A DNA stretch of 64,000 nucleotides, from positions 310,001 through 374,000 of the forward strand of contig NZ_OBEA01000003.1 of the NCBI RefSeq assembly GCF_900215355.1, in the 5' to 3' direction. Shown here piece by piece: positions 44,159 to 52,875 of this stretch. A program made the position numbers and the translations under genes. Each line of letters starts with the position of its first letter. Position 1 is the first letter of the stretch. The notes beneath the pieces were generated by a model. That model did not search any database, was not told the DNA's origin, and saw only the letters and a program-made list of their open reading frames with translations. This DNA comes from Pseudooceanicola antarcticus. GTDB taxonomy: Bacteria > Pseudomonadota > Alphaproteobacteria > Rhodobacterales > Rhodobacteraceae.

Positions 44159-44527
44159 TTGCGTAATGCGGCATTGATCCTGGGTTTGGTCGGCGGGCTG
44201 ATGGCGCTGGTCGTGGGTTTTGCGGCCTATGGCTATACCGAGGCGATCCGCGCCTGGGGCGAGGTCGACGGCCTCTTCCACCAGGTCGCCAATGTCGAGG
44301 CGATGCGCACGGCGGGCCTGCTGTCTCCGATCCTGGCCATCGCGGGGGCCGGCATGGCGCGCAGCCGGGCGCTCTGGGCGGGCGTCCTGATGCTGGCCTC
44401 GGTCGCGGGCTTCTACATGGGCTTCGGCGTGACCTTCTTCACCCTCTTCCCCATGGCCTTCATCGCGATTGCGGGCCTTCTGGCGCTGGCCGCAGGTCGC
44501 CCGGATGAGCCGGTGCGCCACTTCTGA
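44159..44527 (+). CDS. Hypothetical small membrane protein
   Basis: The 122-residue protein has three or four hydrophobic helices (ALILGLVGGLMALVVGFAAY, AGLLSPILAIAGAGMARSRA, ALWAGVLMLASVAGFYMGFG, FFTLFPMAFIAIAGLLALAA), all joined by short loops. I recognise no family. The start is TTG at 44159, with GGAAGGA nine bases upstream; no ATG is in place. Its last 68 bases overlap the end of the facing doxX gene. It may follow the ArsC-like gene in one transcript (42-base gap). Confidence 0.7.
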   Translation: MRNAALILGLVGGLMALVVGFAAYGYTEAIRAWGEVDGLFHQVANVEAMRTAGLLSPILAIAGAGMARSRALWAGVLMLASVAGFYMGFGVTFFTLFPMAFIAIAGLLALAAGRPDEPVRHF

Positions 44528-45041
44528 AAAGAAGACGATCCAGGGACAGGGCGCCCGCGCCCTGCACCGCCAGCACGGCCAGGGTGAAGACCCAGAAGGC
44601 GCGCTGATCCAGGATCACCCCATCCGGCAGACGGTCGAACCAGGCCCCGAGGGTGGCCGCATGTTCGATGCCGCCGTGACCGTAGAGATCCGTCAGGCTC
44701 TGCACGGCGATGAACCCCACCATGCCAAGGGCGGCCAGCCGCGTCAGCAGACCCAGCACGATGAGCGCCGGCAGGACGAACTCGGCCCAGGTGCCCGCAG
44801 TGACCACGGCCCAGTGGAAGATCCCCAGCTTCGAGACATCGTAGCCAACGGCCTCGAAGGCCTTCGGAAAGATCTGCGCATAGGCGCCGACCGAAGGGGT
44901 CAGGACGCCGAAGATGCCATCGCCCAGCTTGGTCATGGCAGAGGCCCAGAAGTAGGGCAGCAGCACGGCGGCGAAGATGAAACGCGCCAGCAGCGGCAGC
45001 AGCGGCGAGAGCCGCGAGAGGGCTTGGGTCGGGTCGGTCAT
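44460..45041 (-). CDS. DoxX-family membrane protein of the bufferin operon
   Basis: The 193-residue DoxX protein has four helices (LLARFIFAAVLLPYFWASAM, VTAGTWAEFVLPALIVLGLL, RLAALGMVGFIAVQSLTDLY, AFWVFTLAVLAVQGAGALSL). DoxX proteins often accompany MNIO/DUF692 operons; a role in quinone-linked electron transfer or redox support is plausible. It overlaps bufC by four bases, placing it in the bufA-bufB-bufC-doxX operon. The final part overlaps the facing gene by 68 bases. Confidence 0.87.
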   Translation of the reverse strand: MTDPTQALSRLSPLLPLLARFIFAAVLLPYFWASAMTKLGDGIFGVLTPSVGAYAQIFPKAFEAVGYDVSKLGIFHWAVVTAGTWAEFVLPALIVLGLLTRLAALGMVGFIAVQSLTDLYGHGGIEHAATLGAWFDRLPDGVILDQRAFWVFTLAVLAVQGAGALSLDRLLFRSGAPAHPGDLRPAPEGPQSR

Positions 45042-45793
45042 CGGGCGATCTCCACTGCGGTCAGGGCGCTGCCTTGCAGCAGCAGGCCAAGGATGGCGGG
45101 CAGGTCGGCGTCGGGCGCCTCCGCTATTGCGGCCCCCGACGCCTGCTCGGCGCTCTGTCCCTGGCCAAGTGCCTCTATGAAGCCCGCGCCTCCGGCGGGC
45201 AGATGGTGCGGCTCCGGGTCGTAGCCGGGGCGGGTGATCAGGATGTCCTCGGCCTCGGGGCGGGGCGGGGGGCCATCGTGGTGGGCCAGCTGCCAGATCT
45301 GCCAGAGCGGCCAGGACGAGCGCAGCACCCTGAGCGAGGGCGCGAGGCGCAGATGCGCCTGGGCCAGCACCTCGGGCGGCAGCGCCGCCAGCCTGGCGGG
45401 CTCCAGCGGCGTGGCATCGGCGGCGTGGTAGCTTTCGCGCATCGCCAGATCCAGCCGCGCCACATCGGGCAGGTAGCCCAGATGCGCCAGCGGCTGGAAG
45501 CGCTGCAGGAAGGCGGGCAGGGCCTCGCCATAGCGGAACATCAGCGGAGAGCTGGGCGGATGCGCCCTGAGGAAGGGCGCGGCCAGCGCGCGCAGGTTCT
45601 CGTCCCCCAGAAGCGCGCGCAGGGTCGGGAAACCCTCCAGCACGGCCTCGGTCAGGCCAACCGCCACGTTGTTGCGATAGACCGAGAAGCGCCGCCCGGC
45701 CGGGCCGCCATGGCCATCCCGCAGGGTCTCGGGCACCAGGGCCTCGGGGTGCAGCATGGCCTCGCGGAACGCCTGCTGAGAGAGCGGGGTCAT
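45038..45793 (-). CDS. bufC: DUF2063 domain protein, BufC-type partner of the MNIO enzyme
   Basis: The 251-residue protein begins [14 protein letters not shown] and contains the DUF2063 motif [20 protein letters not shown], followed by [20 protein letters not shown] and [20 protein letters not shown]. These proteins are usually labelled putative DNA-binding, but in MNIO operons they act as the RiPP-recognition partner that brings the precursor to the enzyme. The ATG overlaps the bufB stop (ATGA). It ends with a four-base overlap with doxX, so the unit is tightly coupled. Confidence 0.88.
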   Translation of the reverse strand: MTPLSQQAFREAMLHPEALVPETLRDGHGGPAGRRFSVYRNNVAVGLTEAVLEGFPTLRALLGDENLRALAAPFLRAHPPSSPLMFRYGEALPAFLQRFQPLAHLGYLPDVARLDLAMRESYHAADATPLEPARLAALPPEVLAQAHLRLAPSLRVLRSSWPLWQIWQLAHHDGPPPRPEAEDILITRPGYDPEPHHLPAGGAGFIEALGQGQSAEQASGAAIAEAPDADLPAILGLLLQGSALTAVEIAR

Positions 45794-46641
45794 GTCGTCA
45801 CCCTTTGCTGCGCGGCCTCGGCGCGGCGTGCCTCTTCGGCCAACACAGGCCAGTCGGGCACGTCGTTGTCCCATTCGATCAGCAGGGGTTTCGGCCCCGA
45901 GAGCGCCAGCACGTGATCCAGCAGCGCCCAGACCGGATCGGCCACCTCGCGGCCATGGCTGTCGATCAGCAGCGGCCGGCCCGCGTCGTCTTCATCCTCG
46001 TCATGGCCGCCCAGATGGATCTCGCCCACCTTCTCCAGCGGGAAGTCCTGCACGTAGGCGCGCGGGTCCAGACCAAGATTCACCGCCGAGACAAAGACGT
46101 TGTTCACGTCCAGCAACAGCCCGCAGCCGGTGCGCCGGCTGACTTCGCGCAGGAAGTCGGTCTCGGACATCTCGCTTTCGGCAAAGGCCAGGTAGGACGA
46201 GGGGTTTTCCAGCAGCATCGGGCGGCCAAGCGCCTCCTGCACCTGGTCCACGTGGGCCACCACGCGGGCCAGGGTCGTGGAGGTGTAGGGCAGGGGCAGC
46301 AGGTCGTTGAAATAGGCGCTCTCATGGGTCGACCAGGCCAGGTGCTCCGAGAAGCTGGCCGGGTTCAGCCACTGGCAGAGGTGACGCAGGCGGGAAAGGT
46401 GCTCGCTGTCCAGCGCCCCCTCGCCGCCGATCGACAGGCCGACGCCATGCACCGAGATGGGGAAGCGCTCGGCCAGATGGCGCAGCATGGCAATCGGCCG
46501 CCCGCCCTCGCCCATGTAGTTCTCGGCGTGGATCTCCAGCCAGCCTACGGGGGCGGGGTTCTCGAGGATGGACGTGTAGTGCTGCGCCTTGAAGCCGACA
46601 CCGGGTCGCGGCGGCAGGTTGGACGAGGACTGGTCGAACAT
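45790..46641 (-). CDS. bufB: Multinuclear non-heme iron oxidative enzyme (MNIO, DUF692), BufB
   Basis: MNIOs use two or three iron ions to modify Cys side chains in ribosomally made peptides. The 283-residue TIM-barrel protein shows the conserved metal-site motifs: [85 protein letters not shown] and [14 protein letters not shown]. Combined with a BufA-type precursor upstream this is the bufferin group, which makes copper-binding thiooxazole-type peptides. The ATG at 46641 (MFDQSSS) gives the normal length; the longer open frame to 46815 is in the intergenic region. Confidence 0.93.
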   Translation of the reverse strand: MFDQSSSNLPPRPGVGFKAQHYTSILENPAPVGWLEIHAENYMGEGGRPIAMLRHLAERFPISVHGVGLSIGGEGALDSEHLSRLRHLCQWLNPASFSEHLAWSTHESAYFNDLLPLPYTSTTLARVVAHVDQVQEALGRPMLLENPSSYLAFAESEMSETDFLREVSRRTGCGLLLDVNNVFVSAVNLGLDPRAYVQDFPLEKVGEIHLGGHDEDEDDAGRPLLIDSHGREVADPVWALLDHVLALSGPKPLLIEWDNDVPDWPVLAEEARRAEAAQQRVTT

Positions 46642-46753
46642 GGGAACACTCTCCTGTTGAGCCTTTCGCAAACCGCCCTCGGGGCCGCTTGCGAAAGGGT
46701 CGGCGGGCAAGAGCGATGCGCCCCGCGGTCGGGGCGGGGCGCATCGTCGGGGC

Positions 46754-47068
46754 TCAGCCCTCCATCGGCAGGTCACGCTCCAGCGCTTCGAGCGAGCCCA
46801 TGCGGGCGGTGCCATCTGCCATGGCGGGCAGCTCGATCATGGTGCACTTGCCCGCGTCGACGAGGGTCCAGGCGTTGCCCTGGTAGTCGACCTTCGAGGT
46901 GCCGGCACAGGTGGTGCCGGGGCCGGCGGCGCAATCGTTCTCGCCGGCCAGGGACACGCCGAAGCACTTCTCCTTGGCCATGTCATCCGCCACGGCGGTA
47001 GAGGCATGGGCGGTCAGGGCGGCGGCGAAAGCGCCTGCAACGGCGGCGGTCTTGAGAATGGTGGACAT
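46754..47068 (-). CDS. bufA1: Bufferin precursor BufA1 (DUF2282)
   Basis: The 104-residue precursor has a signal peptide ([20 protein letters not shown], cleavage near VADD) and a core with four cysteines: C35, C46, C54 and C75 ([20 protein letters not shown], then [15 protein letters not shown] and GKCTM). [15 protein letters not shown] is the family signature. In characterised bufferins the central Cys residues are modified by the MNIO to bind copper, and the peptide is exported to the periplasm. Here BufB and BufC follow directly. The ATG at 47068 has GGGAGA upstream. A SigF-like promoter lies 57 bases before it (47125-47150). Confidence 0.92.
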   Translation of the reverse strand: MSTILKTAAVAGAFAAALTAHASTAVADDMAKEKCFGVSLAGENDCAAGPGTTCAGTSKVDYQGNAWTLVDAGKCTMIELPAMADGTARMGSLEALERDLPMEG

Positions 47069-47124
47069 GGATATCTCCCTAGGTGATCCGATCGGCACGC
47101 CGTCATGGCGTCCGTGCCTTACCC

Positions 47125-47150
47125 TTCGCGGGGCAGAGGGCCTTCGTTAC
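47125..47150 (-). promoter_or_regulatory. ECF (SigF-type) promoter of the bufferin operon
   Basis: On the minus strand, GTAACG (47150-47145) is followed after exactly 16 bases by CGAA (47128-47125). The SigF consensus known from Caulobacter is GTAACC-N16-CGAA. The expected start of transcription is about 50 bases before the bufA1 start. Confidence 0.75.
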
Positions 47151-47197
47151 AGGCCTCACGAACGAGTGAAGAGATTGCAGAAAAATCCCCGCTGGCT

Positions 47198-47223
47198 GTA
47201 ACGTTTCGCTACTCATCCGCGAA
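47198..47223 (+). promoter_or_regulatory. ECF (SigF-type) promoter of the sigma/anti-sigma genes
   Basis: On the plus strand, GTAACG (47198-47203), 16 bases, then CGAA (47220-47223). It is the mirror image of the bufA1 promoter and points to auto-regulation. The -10 lies 11 bases before the likely ATG at 47235, so the mRNA would have a very short leader. Confidence 0.75.
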
Positions 47224-47234
47224 TGGAGAGTGGA

Positions 47235-47867
47235 ATGAACGACCGTAACGCGCTTTGGGGGGACCTCCTTCGCCGTGGCAATGCCGGGGACGGGGCGGCC
47301 TATGCCCGCTTCCTCACGGCGGCGCTGCCGGTGCTGCGCAACATTGCGCGGGCGCGGCTCTCGGGCGGGACGGCGGAAGAGGTCGAGGACGTGGTGCAGG
47401 AGGCGCTGCTGGCGATACATGCCAAGCGCCACACCTGGCGCGAGACCGAGCCGGTGACGCCCTGGCTCTATGCCATCGCCCGCTACAAATGCGCCGATGC
47501 GGCGCGCAGGCGGCGGGCGCGTGGCGGGCATGGCGGGGCGGATGTGCCGATCGAGGACCTGGCCGAGGTCCTGCCCGACGAAGCCCTGGGAGAGATCACC
47601 GCGGCGCGCGACCTGGGCCAATTGCTGGACCGGATAGACACCAGGGCGGCGGACATCGTGCGCTCGGTCGGGGTCGCGGGCGAAAGCGCCGGAGAGGTCG
47701 GCGCCCGCCTCGGGATGACCGAGGGCGCGGTGCGGGTCGCCTATCACCGGGCCATGCAGCGCCTGAAGGCGCTGGCCGACGAGACGAACATGCAACCGGG
47801 CCGAGACCCGGACCGACAGCAACTGACAGGACAAGAGGCGGAAACAGCAGTAGGACGACGAAGATGA
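47235..47867 (+). CDS. sigF: ECF-family RNA polymerase sigma factor, SigF-like
   Basis: The 210-residue protein has sigma region 2 (EEVEDVVQEALLAIHAKRHT, then PVTPWLYAIARYKCADAARR) and region 4 (VGARLGMTEGAVRVAYHRAM). It is followed by an NrsF-type anti-sigma gene with a four-base overlap (ATGA), the arrangement of Caulobacter SigF. It probably directs transcription from the two GTAACG-N16-CGAA sites in the divergent gap, controlling itself and the bufferin operon. The ATG at 47223 overlaps the -10 element and cannot be used from that promoter; 47235 (MNDRNALW) with GGAGAG is preferred. Confidence 0.9.
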   Translation: MNDRNALWGDLLRRGNAGDGAAYARFLTAALPVLRNIARARLSGGTAEEVEDVVQEALLAIHAKRHTWRETEPVTPWLYAIARYKCADAARRRRARGGHGGADVPIEDLAEVLPDEALGEITAARDLGQLLDRIDTRAADIVRSVGVAGESAGEVGARLGMTEGAVRVAYHRAMQRLKALADETNMQPGRDPDRQQLTGQEAETAVGRRR

Positions 47868-48505
47868 AGACCGAAGACCTGATATCCTCGCTGGCGGCAG
47901 ATACCGCTCCCTCCCCCGCGATCGCGGTGGAAACCCGGCTGCCCGGCCTGCTGGTCCTGGGCCTGATGGTCACCGCGCTGAGCTTCGCGCTGGTGCTGGG
48001 GCCGCGCCCGGACCTGGCGACCGCGCTGGCCAACCCCATGGTGCTGGCCAAGACCCTGCTGCCGCTGCTGCTGGCCGCCCTGGCCCTGCCGCTGGTGCTG
48101 CGCGACGCCCGCCCCGGTGCCCGCTACGGCCTGCCCGGCACGTTGATCTGGGCCGTGCCGCTGGCGGTGCTGGGCCTCGTGGTGCTGGCCTTCCTGACCG
48201 TCGATCCCGCCGAGCGTTTGCGCCTCTTCATCGGCCATTCGATCCCGGTCTGCCTGCCCGCGATCACCCTGCTGTCGCTGCCCATGCTGGCGGGCCTGCT
48301 GGTCTCGCTGCGCCGTGGCGCCCCGGTGAACCCCTCCCGCTGCGGCGCGCTGGCGGGGCTGGTGGCCGCAGGCTTCGCCACGGCGATCTATTCGACCTTC
48401 TGCATCGAGGACAGCCCGCTCTTCTACGGCATCTGGTACTCGGCCGGCATCGGCATCGCCACGGGGCTGGGCGCCCTGGCAGGGCGACACCTGCTGAAGT
48501 GGTAG
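47864..48505 (+). CDS. nrsF: Anti-sigma factor NrsF (DUF1109)
   Basis: The 213-residue membrane protein has six hydrophobic helices and a short cytosolic N-terminus (MKTEDLISSLAADTAPSPAI) that should hold the sigma factor. Cys130 (HSIPVCLPAITLLSL) and Cys180 (YSTFCIEDSPLFYG) are near the positions of the two conserved Cys of Caulobacter NrsF (about 131 and 181), which are needed to sense metal stress; a third Cys is at 160. Metal binding at these residues would release the sigma factor. It overlaps the sigma gene by four bases and is followed by a terminator. Confidence 0.88.
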   Translation: MKTEDLISSLAADTAPSPAIAVETRLPGLLVLGLMVTALSFALVLGPRPDLATALANPMVLAKTLLPLLLAALALPLVLRDARPGARYGLPGTLIWAVPLAVLGLVVLAFLTVDPAERLRLFIGHSIPVCLPAITLLSLPMLAGLLVSLRRGAPVNPSRCGALAGLVAAGFATAIYSTFCIEDSPLFYGIWYSAGIGIATGLGALAGRHLLKW

Positions 48506-48535
48506 GCCAGCCGCTGATCGTCACGACCGGACAGA

Positions 48536-48565
48536 AGGGCGCCCCTTGCGGCGCCCTCCCTGTTT
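48536..48565. terminator. Terminator after nrsF
   Basis: Stem AGGGCGCC/GGCGCCCT (48536-48557) followed by CCCTGTTTT, 31 bases after the nrsF stop. It faces the convergent glyoxalase-family gene. Confidence 0.75.
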
Positions 48566-48574
48566 TAGGCTGGG

Positions 48575-49120
48575 CTATTGGTCCTGCTGGCAGAAGCGGA
48601 TGCGGTTGCCGAAGGGGTCGGTGACCTCGACCTGCAACCCCCAGGGCAGTTCCTCCAGTCCAGGGCGATTGTAGGGATATCGGGTCTCGCTGAGCGCGCG
48701 ATGCAGCGCGCGCAGGTTCGCGGTGGCGACGAAGACCGTGGCGCCGGGGCTGGCATCGCCGTGGTGTTCGGACAGATGCAGGCTCAGATCGCCTCGCTCG
48801 ATCCCCATGTAGAGCGGCATATCGGCTGCGAAACGGTGCTCGAAGGTAACGCGGAAGCCCAGGAAGTCGCAGTAGAACGCCCGCGCCTTCGCCTCGTCGA
48901 AGATGCGCAGGATCGGGCTGCACCGCAGGAAGCGCGGCGCGTCATCGGGCGCGGCTTGCCTGGCTAGAGCGGCGCAGGCGGTGTTCCAGTCGGGGTGGCC
49001 CAGGCTGCGGGCGACGAGCTCCAGCGCGCTGGAATGAGAGATCTCCGTCCCCTCAAGGGACAGGGCAGCCCGCAGGTTCCGGGCCATGGACTTGGCTTGC
49101 TCGGGGGTGGTGGTCATCAC
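48575..49120 (-). CDS. Glyoxalase-superfamily protein with N-terminal helical domain
   Basis: The 181-residue protein has an N-terminal helical domain (about 1-55; MARNLRAALSLEGTEISHSS, LELVARSLGHPDWNTACAAL) that accompanies a glyoxalase/bleomycin-resistance fold (about 65-180; LRIFDEAKARAFYCDFLGFR, SLHLSEHHGDASPGATVFVA, DPFGNRIRFCQQ). This matches a known architecture in which the N-terminal part is called glyoxalase-related. The catalytic substrate is unknown. ATGs at 49120 and 49117 are adjacent; the upstream site is AGGAG. Confidence 0.82.
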   Translation of the reverse strand: MMTTTPEQAKSMARNLRAALSLEGTEISHSSALELVARSLGHPDWNTACAALARQAAPDDAPRFLRCSPILRIFDEAKARAFYCDFLGFRVTFEHRFAADMPLYMGIERGDLSLHLSEHHGDASPGATVFVATANLRALHRALSETRYPYNRPGLEELPWGLQVEVTDPFGNRIRFCQQDQ

Positions 49121-49358
49121 GAACTCCTGCCAGCGACGGGCATCTCTGCCTTCGGTGCCCGCATTACCGATATGTCACTGGACGGGTCGTTGAAGAAGGC
49201 GTCCGGGATGCTTTCACCTTGCCGGGATGGCGCGGGCGGCGGGCAGCATGGGCCCTCGCCAGATGGCCCTATTCGCCGTGGCCCGTCAAGATCCGGCCGG
49301 GGACGGGCCGCTCATGGCGCACCGGGTGCAGCCTGCGGGGGCCATGGGCACGAAGACG

Positions 49359-49384
49359 AAAGGGCGCCCCGTGGGGCGCCCTTT
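49359..49384 (-). terminator. Terminator after thrS
   Basis: A perfect 12-bp stem, AAAGGGCGCCCC and GGGGCGCCCTTT with a two-base loop, lies 23 bases after the thrS stop. The rest of 49121-49406 shows no gene. Confidence 0.7.
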
Positions 49385-49406
49385 GCGATTGTCTTGTGGT
49401 CGGGCC

Positions 49407-51353
49407 TTAAAGCAGGTCCGGGGCCATGGCCTCGCGCGCCAGCTGCTCGACGATCTCGTCCAGCTTCTGGGTCTTGGTCTGCTTCTCGCCAAGGCGGCGG
49501 GTGCTGACGGTGCGCTCTTCGACTTCCTTCATGCCGCAGGCCAGGATGTAGGGCACCTTGCCCACCGAGTGCTCGCGGACCTTGTAGTTGATCTTCTCGT
49601 TGCGCAGGTCGGCCTCGGCGCGCACGCCACGGGCCTTCAGCGCCTCGACCACCTCAAGGCAATAGTCGTCGGCATCCGAGACGATGGCCGCGACGACCAC
49701 CTGACGCGGGGCCAGCCAGACCGGCAGCTTGCCGGCGTGTTCCTCGATCAGGATGCCGATGAAGCGCTCGAAGCTGCCCAGGGTGGCGCGGTGCAGCATG
49801 ACCGGGCGGTGCTTCTCACCGTCTTGTCCGATGTAGCTGGCCTCCAGCCGCTCGGGCAGGTTCGGGTCGACCTGCAGGGTGCCACACTGCCAGTTCCGGC
49901 CGATGGCGTCGGTCAGCGTGAACTCGAGCTTCGGACCATAGAAGGCGCCTTCGCCCTCGAGGATCTCGAAGTCGTAGCCCGCCGCCTTGCAGGCATCGCC
50001 CAGGGCCTTCTCGACCATGTCCCAGCTCTCGTCGCTGCCGATGCGCTTCTCGGGGCGGGTCGAAAGCTTGATGGTCCAGTCGTGGAAGCCCAGGTCCGCA
50101 TAGACCTTGGACAGGAAGGCGATGAAGCGGGCGGTTTCGCTTTCGATCTGGTCTTCGGTGCAGAAGATGTGGCCATCGTCCTGGGTGAAGCCGCGCACCC
50201 GCATGATGCCATGCAGCGCGCCCGAGGGCTCGTAGCGCGCGCAAGAGCCGAACTCGGCCATGCGCAGCGGCAGGTCGCGGTAGGACTTCAGGCCGTGGTT
50301 GAACACCTGCACGTGGCAGGGGCAGTTCATCGGCTTCAGCGCGTTGACGGTCTTCTCGCGGGCATGGTCCTCGTCCACTTCGACGATGAACATGTTCTCC
50401 TGGTAGTTGCCCCAGTGGCCCGAGGCCTCCCAGAGCTTGCGGTTCACCACCTGCGGGGTGTTGACCTCGACATAGCCGCCGCGCCGTTGCTGGCGGCGCA
50501 TGTAATCCTGCAGCTCGGTGTAGATGGTCCAGCCGTTGGGGTGCCAGAAGACCTGGCCGGGGGCCTCTTCCTGCATGTGGAACAGGCCCATCTCGCGGCC
50601 CAGGCGACGGTGGTCGCGCTTGGCGGCCTCCTCCAGCATGGTCAGGTGCTTCTTCAGCTTTTCCTTGCCGGTGAAGGCAACGCCGTAGATCCGCTGCAGC
50701 ATCGCGCGCGAGCTGTCGCCGCGCCAGTAGGCGCCGGCCACGGACATCAGCTTGAACGCATCGCCTGGCACCTGGCCGGTGTGCTGCAGGTGCGGGCCAC
50801 GGCACAGGTCCTGCCAGTCGCCGTGCCAGTACATGCGCAGCGGCTCGTCGCCGGGGATGCTCTCGATCAGCTCGACCTTGTAGGGCTCGCCACGGTCCTC
50901 GTAGTACTTGATCGCCACGTCGCGGTCCCAGACCTCGGTGCGGACGGGATCGCGAAGATTGATGATTTCCTTCATCTTCTTCTCGATCTCGCCCAGATCT
51001 TCCGGGGTGAAGGGCTCGGCGCGGTCGAAGTCGTAGTACCAGCCATCCTTGATCACCGGACCGATTGTGACCTTCACGTCGGGCCAGATCTCCTGCACGG
51101 CGCGGGCCATGATGTGGGCCAGGTCATGGCGCACCAGCTCGTTGGCCTGCTCTTCGTCCTTCATCGTGTGAATGGCGATCGAGGCATCCTCGGTGATCGG
51201 CCACTGCAGGTCCCAGTGCTGACCGTTGACGGTGGCGGAAATGGCCTTCTTGGCCAGCGAGGTGGAGATGCCGGCAGCCACGTCGGCAGGGGTGATCCCT
51301 GCGTCGTAGTCGCGTGCATTGCCATCGGGGAAGGTGAGGGAGATCTGGGACAT
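49407..51353 (-). CDS. thrS: Threonine-tRNA ligase
   Basis: ThrRS charges tRNA-Thr. The 648-residue protein has the N-terminal TGS domain ([20 protein letters not shown]), the editing domain ([20 protein letters not shown], then RGPHLQHTG), the class II core with the zinc Cys in [13 protein letters not shown] and motif 2 [20 protein letters not shown]. The C-terminal anticodon-binding domain carries [20 protein letters not shown]. Normal length. The gap of 213 bases upstream holds its promoter; no T-box is expected or seen. Confidence 0.97.
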   Translation of the reverse strand: MSQISLTFPDGNARDYDAGITPADVAAGISTSLAKKAISATVNGQHWDLQWPITEDASIAIHTMKDEEQANELVRHDLAHIMARAVQEIWPDVKVTIGPVIKDGWYYDFDRAEPFTPEDLGEIEKKMKEIINLRDPVRTEVWDRDVAIKYYEDRGEPYKVELIESIPGDEPLRMYWHGDWQDLCRGPHLQHTGQVPGDAFKLMSVAGAYWRGDSSRAMLQRIYGVAFTGKEKLKKHLTMLEEAAKRDHRRLGREMGLFHMQEEAPGQVFWHPNGWTIYTELQDYMRRQQRRGGYVEVNTPQVVNRKLWEASGHWGNYQENMFIVEVDEDHAREKTVNALKPMNCPCHVQVFNHGLKSYRDLPLRMAEFGSCARYEPSGALHGIMRVRGFTQDDGHIFCTEDQIESETARFIAFLSKVYADLGFHDWTIKLSTRPEKRIGSDESWDMVEKALGDACKAAGYDFEILEGEGAFYGPKLEFTLTDAIGRNWQCGTLQVDPNLPERLEASYIGQDGEKHRPVMLHRATLGSFERFIGILIEEHAGKLPVWLAPRQVVVAAIVSDADDYCLEVVEALKARGVRAEADLRNEKINYKVREHSVGKVPYILACGMKEVEERTVSTRRLGEKQTKTQKLDEIVEQLAREAMAPDLL

Positions 51354-51567
51354 ATGTCGTCCTCCTCGTCAGTTTGGCGCCCACGGAACGCCCGGTTGCG
51401 GGTTATGTGTCTGCGCCTTTTGGCCCCTGCGCGGGCAAGGGTCAAGGCAGAGAATGGGCCGCGCCCGCCCTGTCGCGGAGCGGCCACAGCTCCTGACGCC
51501 GGGCGGTCACCGCTGAACCTTTTGTCGCCTCGCGCGTTGGGTTGGCCGACCAGCAGAAGGGCCAGTC

Positions 51568-52821
51568 ATGAACGAAGAAGAGCTATTCGCGCGGATTTCC
51601 GGGGCGGAAGAGACGCCGGACAAGCGCGAAGGCAGGAACGGGCTGCGAGAGATCGCCGCCCTGTCGATGACCAAGATCAGCGACGGGCTGATCGACCCGA
51701 AACTGGTGCTTTCCTGGCTGTTGAACGCGCTTGGTGCGCCGGCCGCCTTCGTCACCGCCCTCGTGCCCATCCGCGAGGCGGGGGCGCTGTTGCCGCAGAT
51801 GCTGCTGGCCGCCCGGCTGAAGACACTGGCGCATCGCAAGTGGATGTGGGCGGGGGGCTCGGTCCTGCAGGGGCTGGCGGCCCTGGGCATCGCCGCCTCG
51901 GGGCTTGCCTTCGAGGGCTGGCTGGCCGGGCTGGCGATCTGCGCCGCCCTGGCCGTGCTGGCGCTGGCACGGGCGGCCTGCTCGGTCTCCTTCAAGGAGG
52001 TTCAGGGCAAGACCATCGCCAAGACCCGGCGCGGCGCGGTGACCGGGCTGGCCAGCTCGCTGGCCTCGGTGGCCGTGGTGCTCTTCGCCGCCCTGCTGCT
52101 CTCGGGCCTTCTGCAGGATCGCGGAGCGGTGGTGATCGCCGTGGCGCTGGCCGGTGTGCTCTGGCTGCTGGCCGGGGCGCTCTTCTCGACCCTCAGCGAG
52201 CCCGCGAGCGAGGTCGAGGACGCCCCCGGCCTGCCGCCCCTGCGCAAGACGCTGGCCGAGGACCCGGACCTGCGCCGCTTCATCGCGGTGCGCGGCCTGC
52301 TGGTGCCGACCGCGCTGGCCCCGCCCTATATCGTGCTGCTCTCGCAGGAAGACGGAGAGGGCCTGCTGGGGCAGTTGGGTGCCATGCTTCTGGCCTCGGC
52401 GCTGGCCTCTTTCCTGTCGTCCTATCTCTGGGGGCGGCTGGCGGACCGCTCGGCCCGCATGGTGCTGGCGGCGGCGGGGGGCTGCGCGGCGCTCGCCATG
52501 GTGGCGATGCTGGCGCTCTACTGGGCGGGAATGGCCGGCACGGTCTGGGCCGGGCCGGTGGTGCTCTTTGGCCTGATGGTGGCCTACCACGGGGTGTGGC
52601 AGGCGCGCTCGACCTACCTGGTGGACATGGCGCCGAAGGAGGCGCGCGCGCGCTATGCCTCTGTCGCCAATACGATGATCGGCTCGATCCTGTTGCTGGC
52701 CGGGCTCTTCGGCGGCGCGGTCTCGACCCTGTCGGCGGCCTGGGCGCTGGCGGGCTTCGCCGTGATCTCGGCAGCCGGCGGGGCGCTGGCCCTGACACTG
52801 CGCGAGGTCGAGCGGGGCTGA
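51568..52821 (+). CDS. Major facilitator superfamily transporter
   Basis: The 417-residue protein has 12 hydrophobic helices after a polar N-terminus (MNEEELFARISGAEETPDKR). Helical pairs include VLSWLLNALGAPAAFVTALV and GWLAGLAICAALAVLALARA, and a typical MFS loop is seen in SSYLWGRLADRSARMVL. The loop motif in LVDMAPKEARARYASVANTM resembles transporters of unknown substrate in Rhodobacterales. Start ATG at 51568; divergent from thrS. No substrate can be assigned. Confidence 0.85.
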   Translation: MNEEELFARISGAEETPDKREGRNGLREIAALSMTKISDGLIDPKLVLSWLLNALGAPAAFVTALVPIREAGALLPQMLLAARLKTLAHRKWMWAGGSVLQGLAALGIAASGLAFEGWLAGLAICAALAVLALARAACSVSFKEVQGKTIAKTRRGAVTGLASSLASVAVVLFAALLLSGLLQDRGAVVIAVALAGVLWLLAGALFSTLSEPASEVEDAPGLPPLRKTLAEDPDLRRFIAVRGLLVPTALAPPYIVLLSQEDGEGLLGQLGAMLLASALASFLSSYLWGRLADRSARMVLAAAGGCAALAMVAMLALYWAGMAGTVWAGPVVLFGLMVAYHGVWQARSTYLVDMAPKEARARYASVANTMIGSILLLAGLFGGAVSTLSAAWALAGFAVISAAGGALALTLREVERG

Positions 52822-52875
52822 TGTTGCCCTTGGGCGCGGCTCGTGCCAATCATCCCCCAAACGAGGGGAGCCAAC

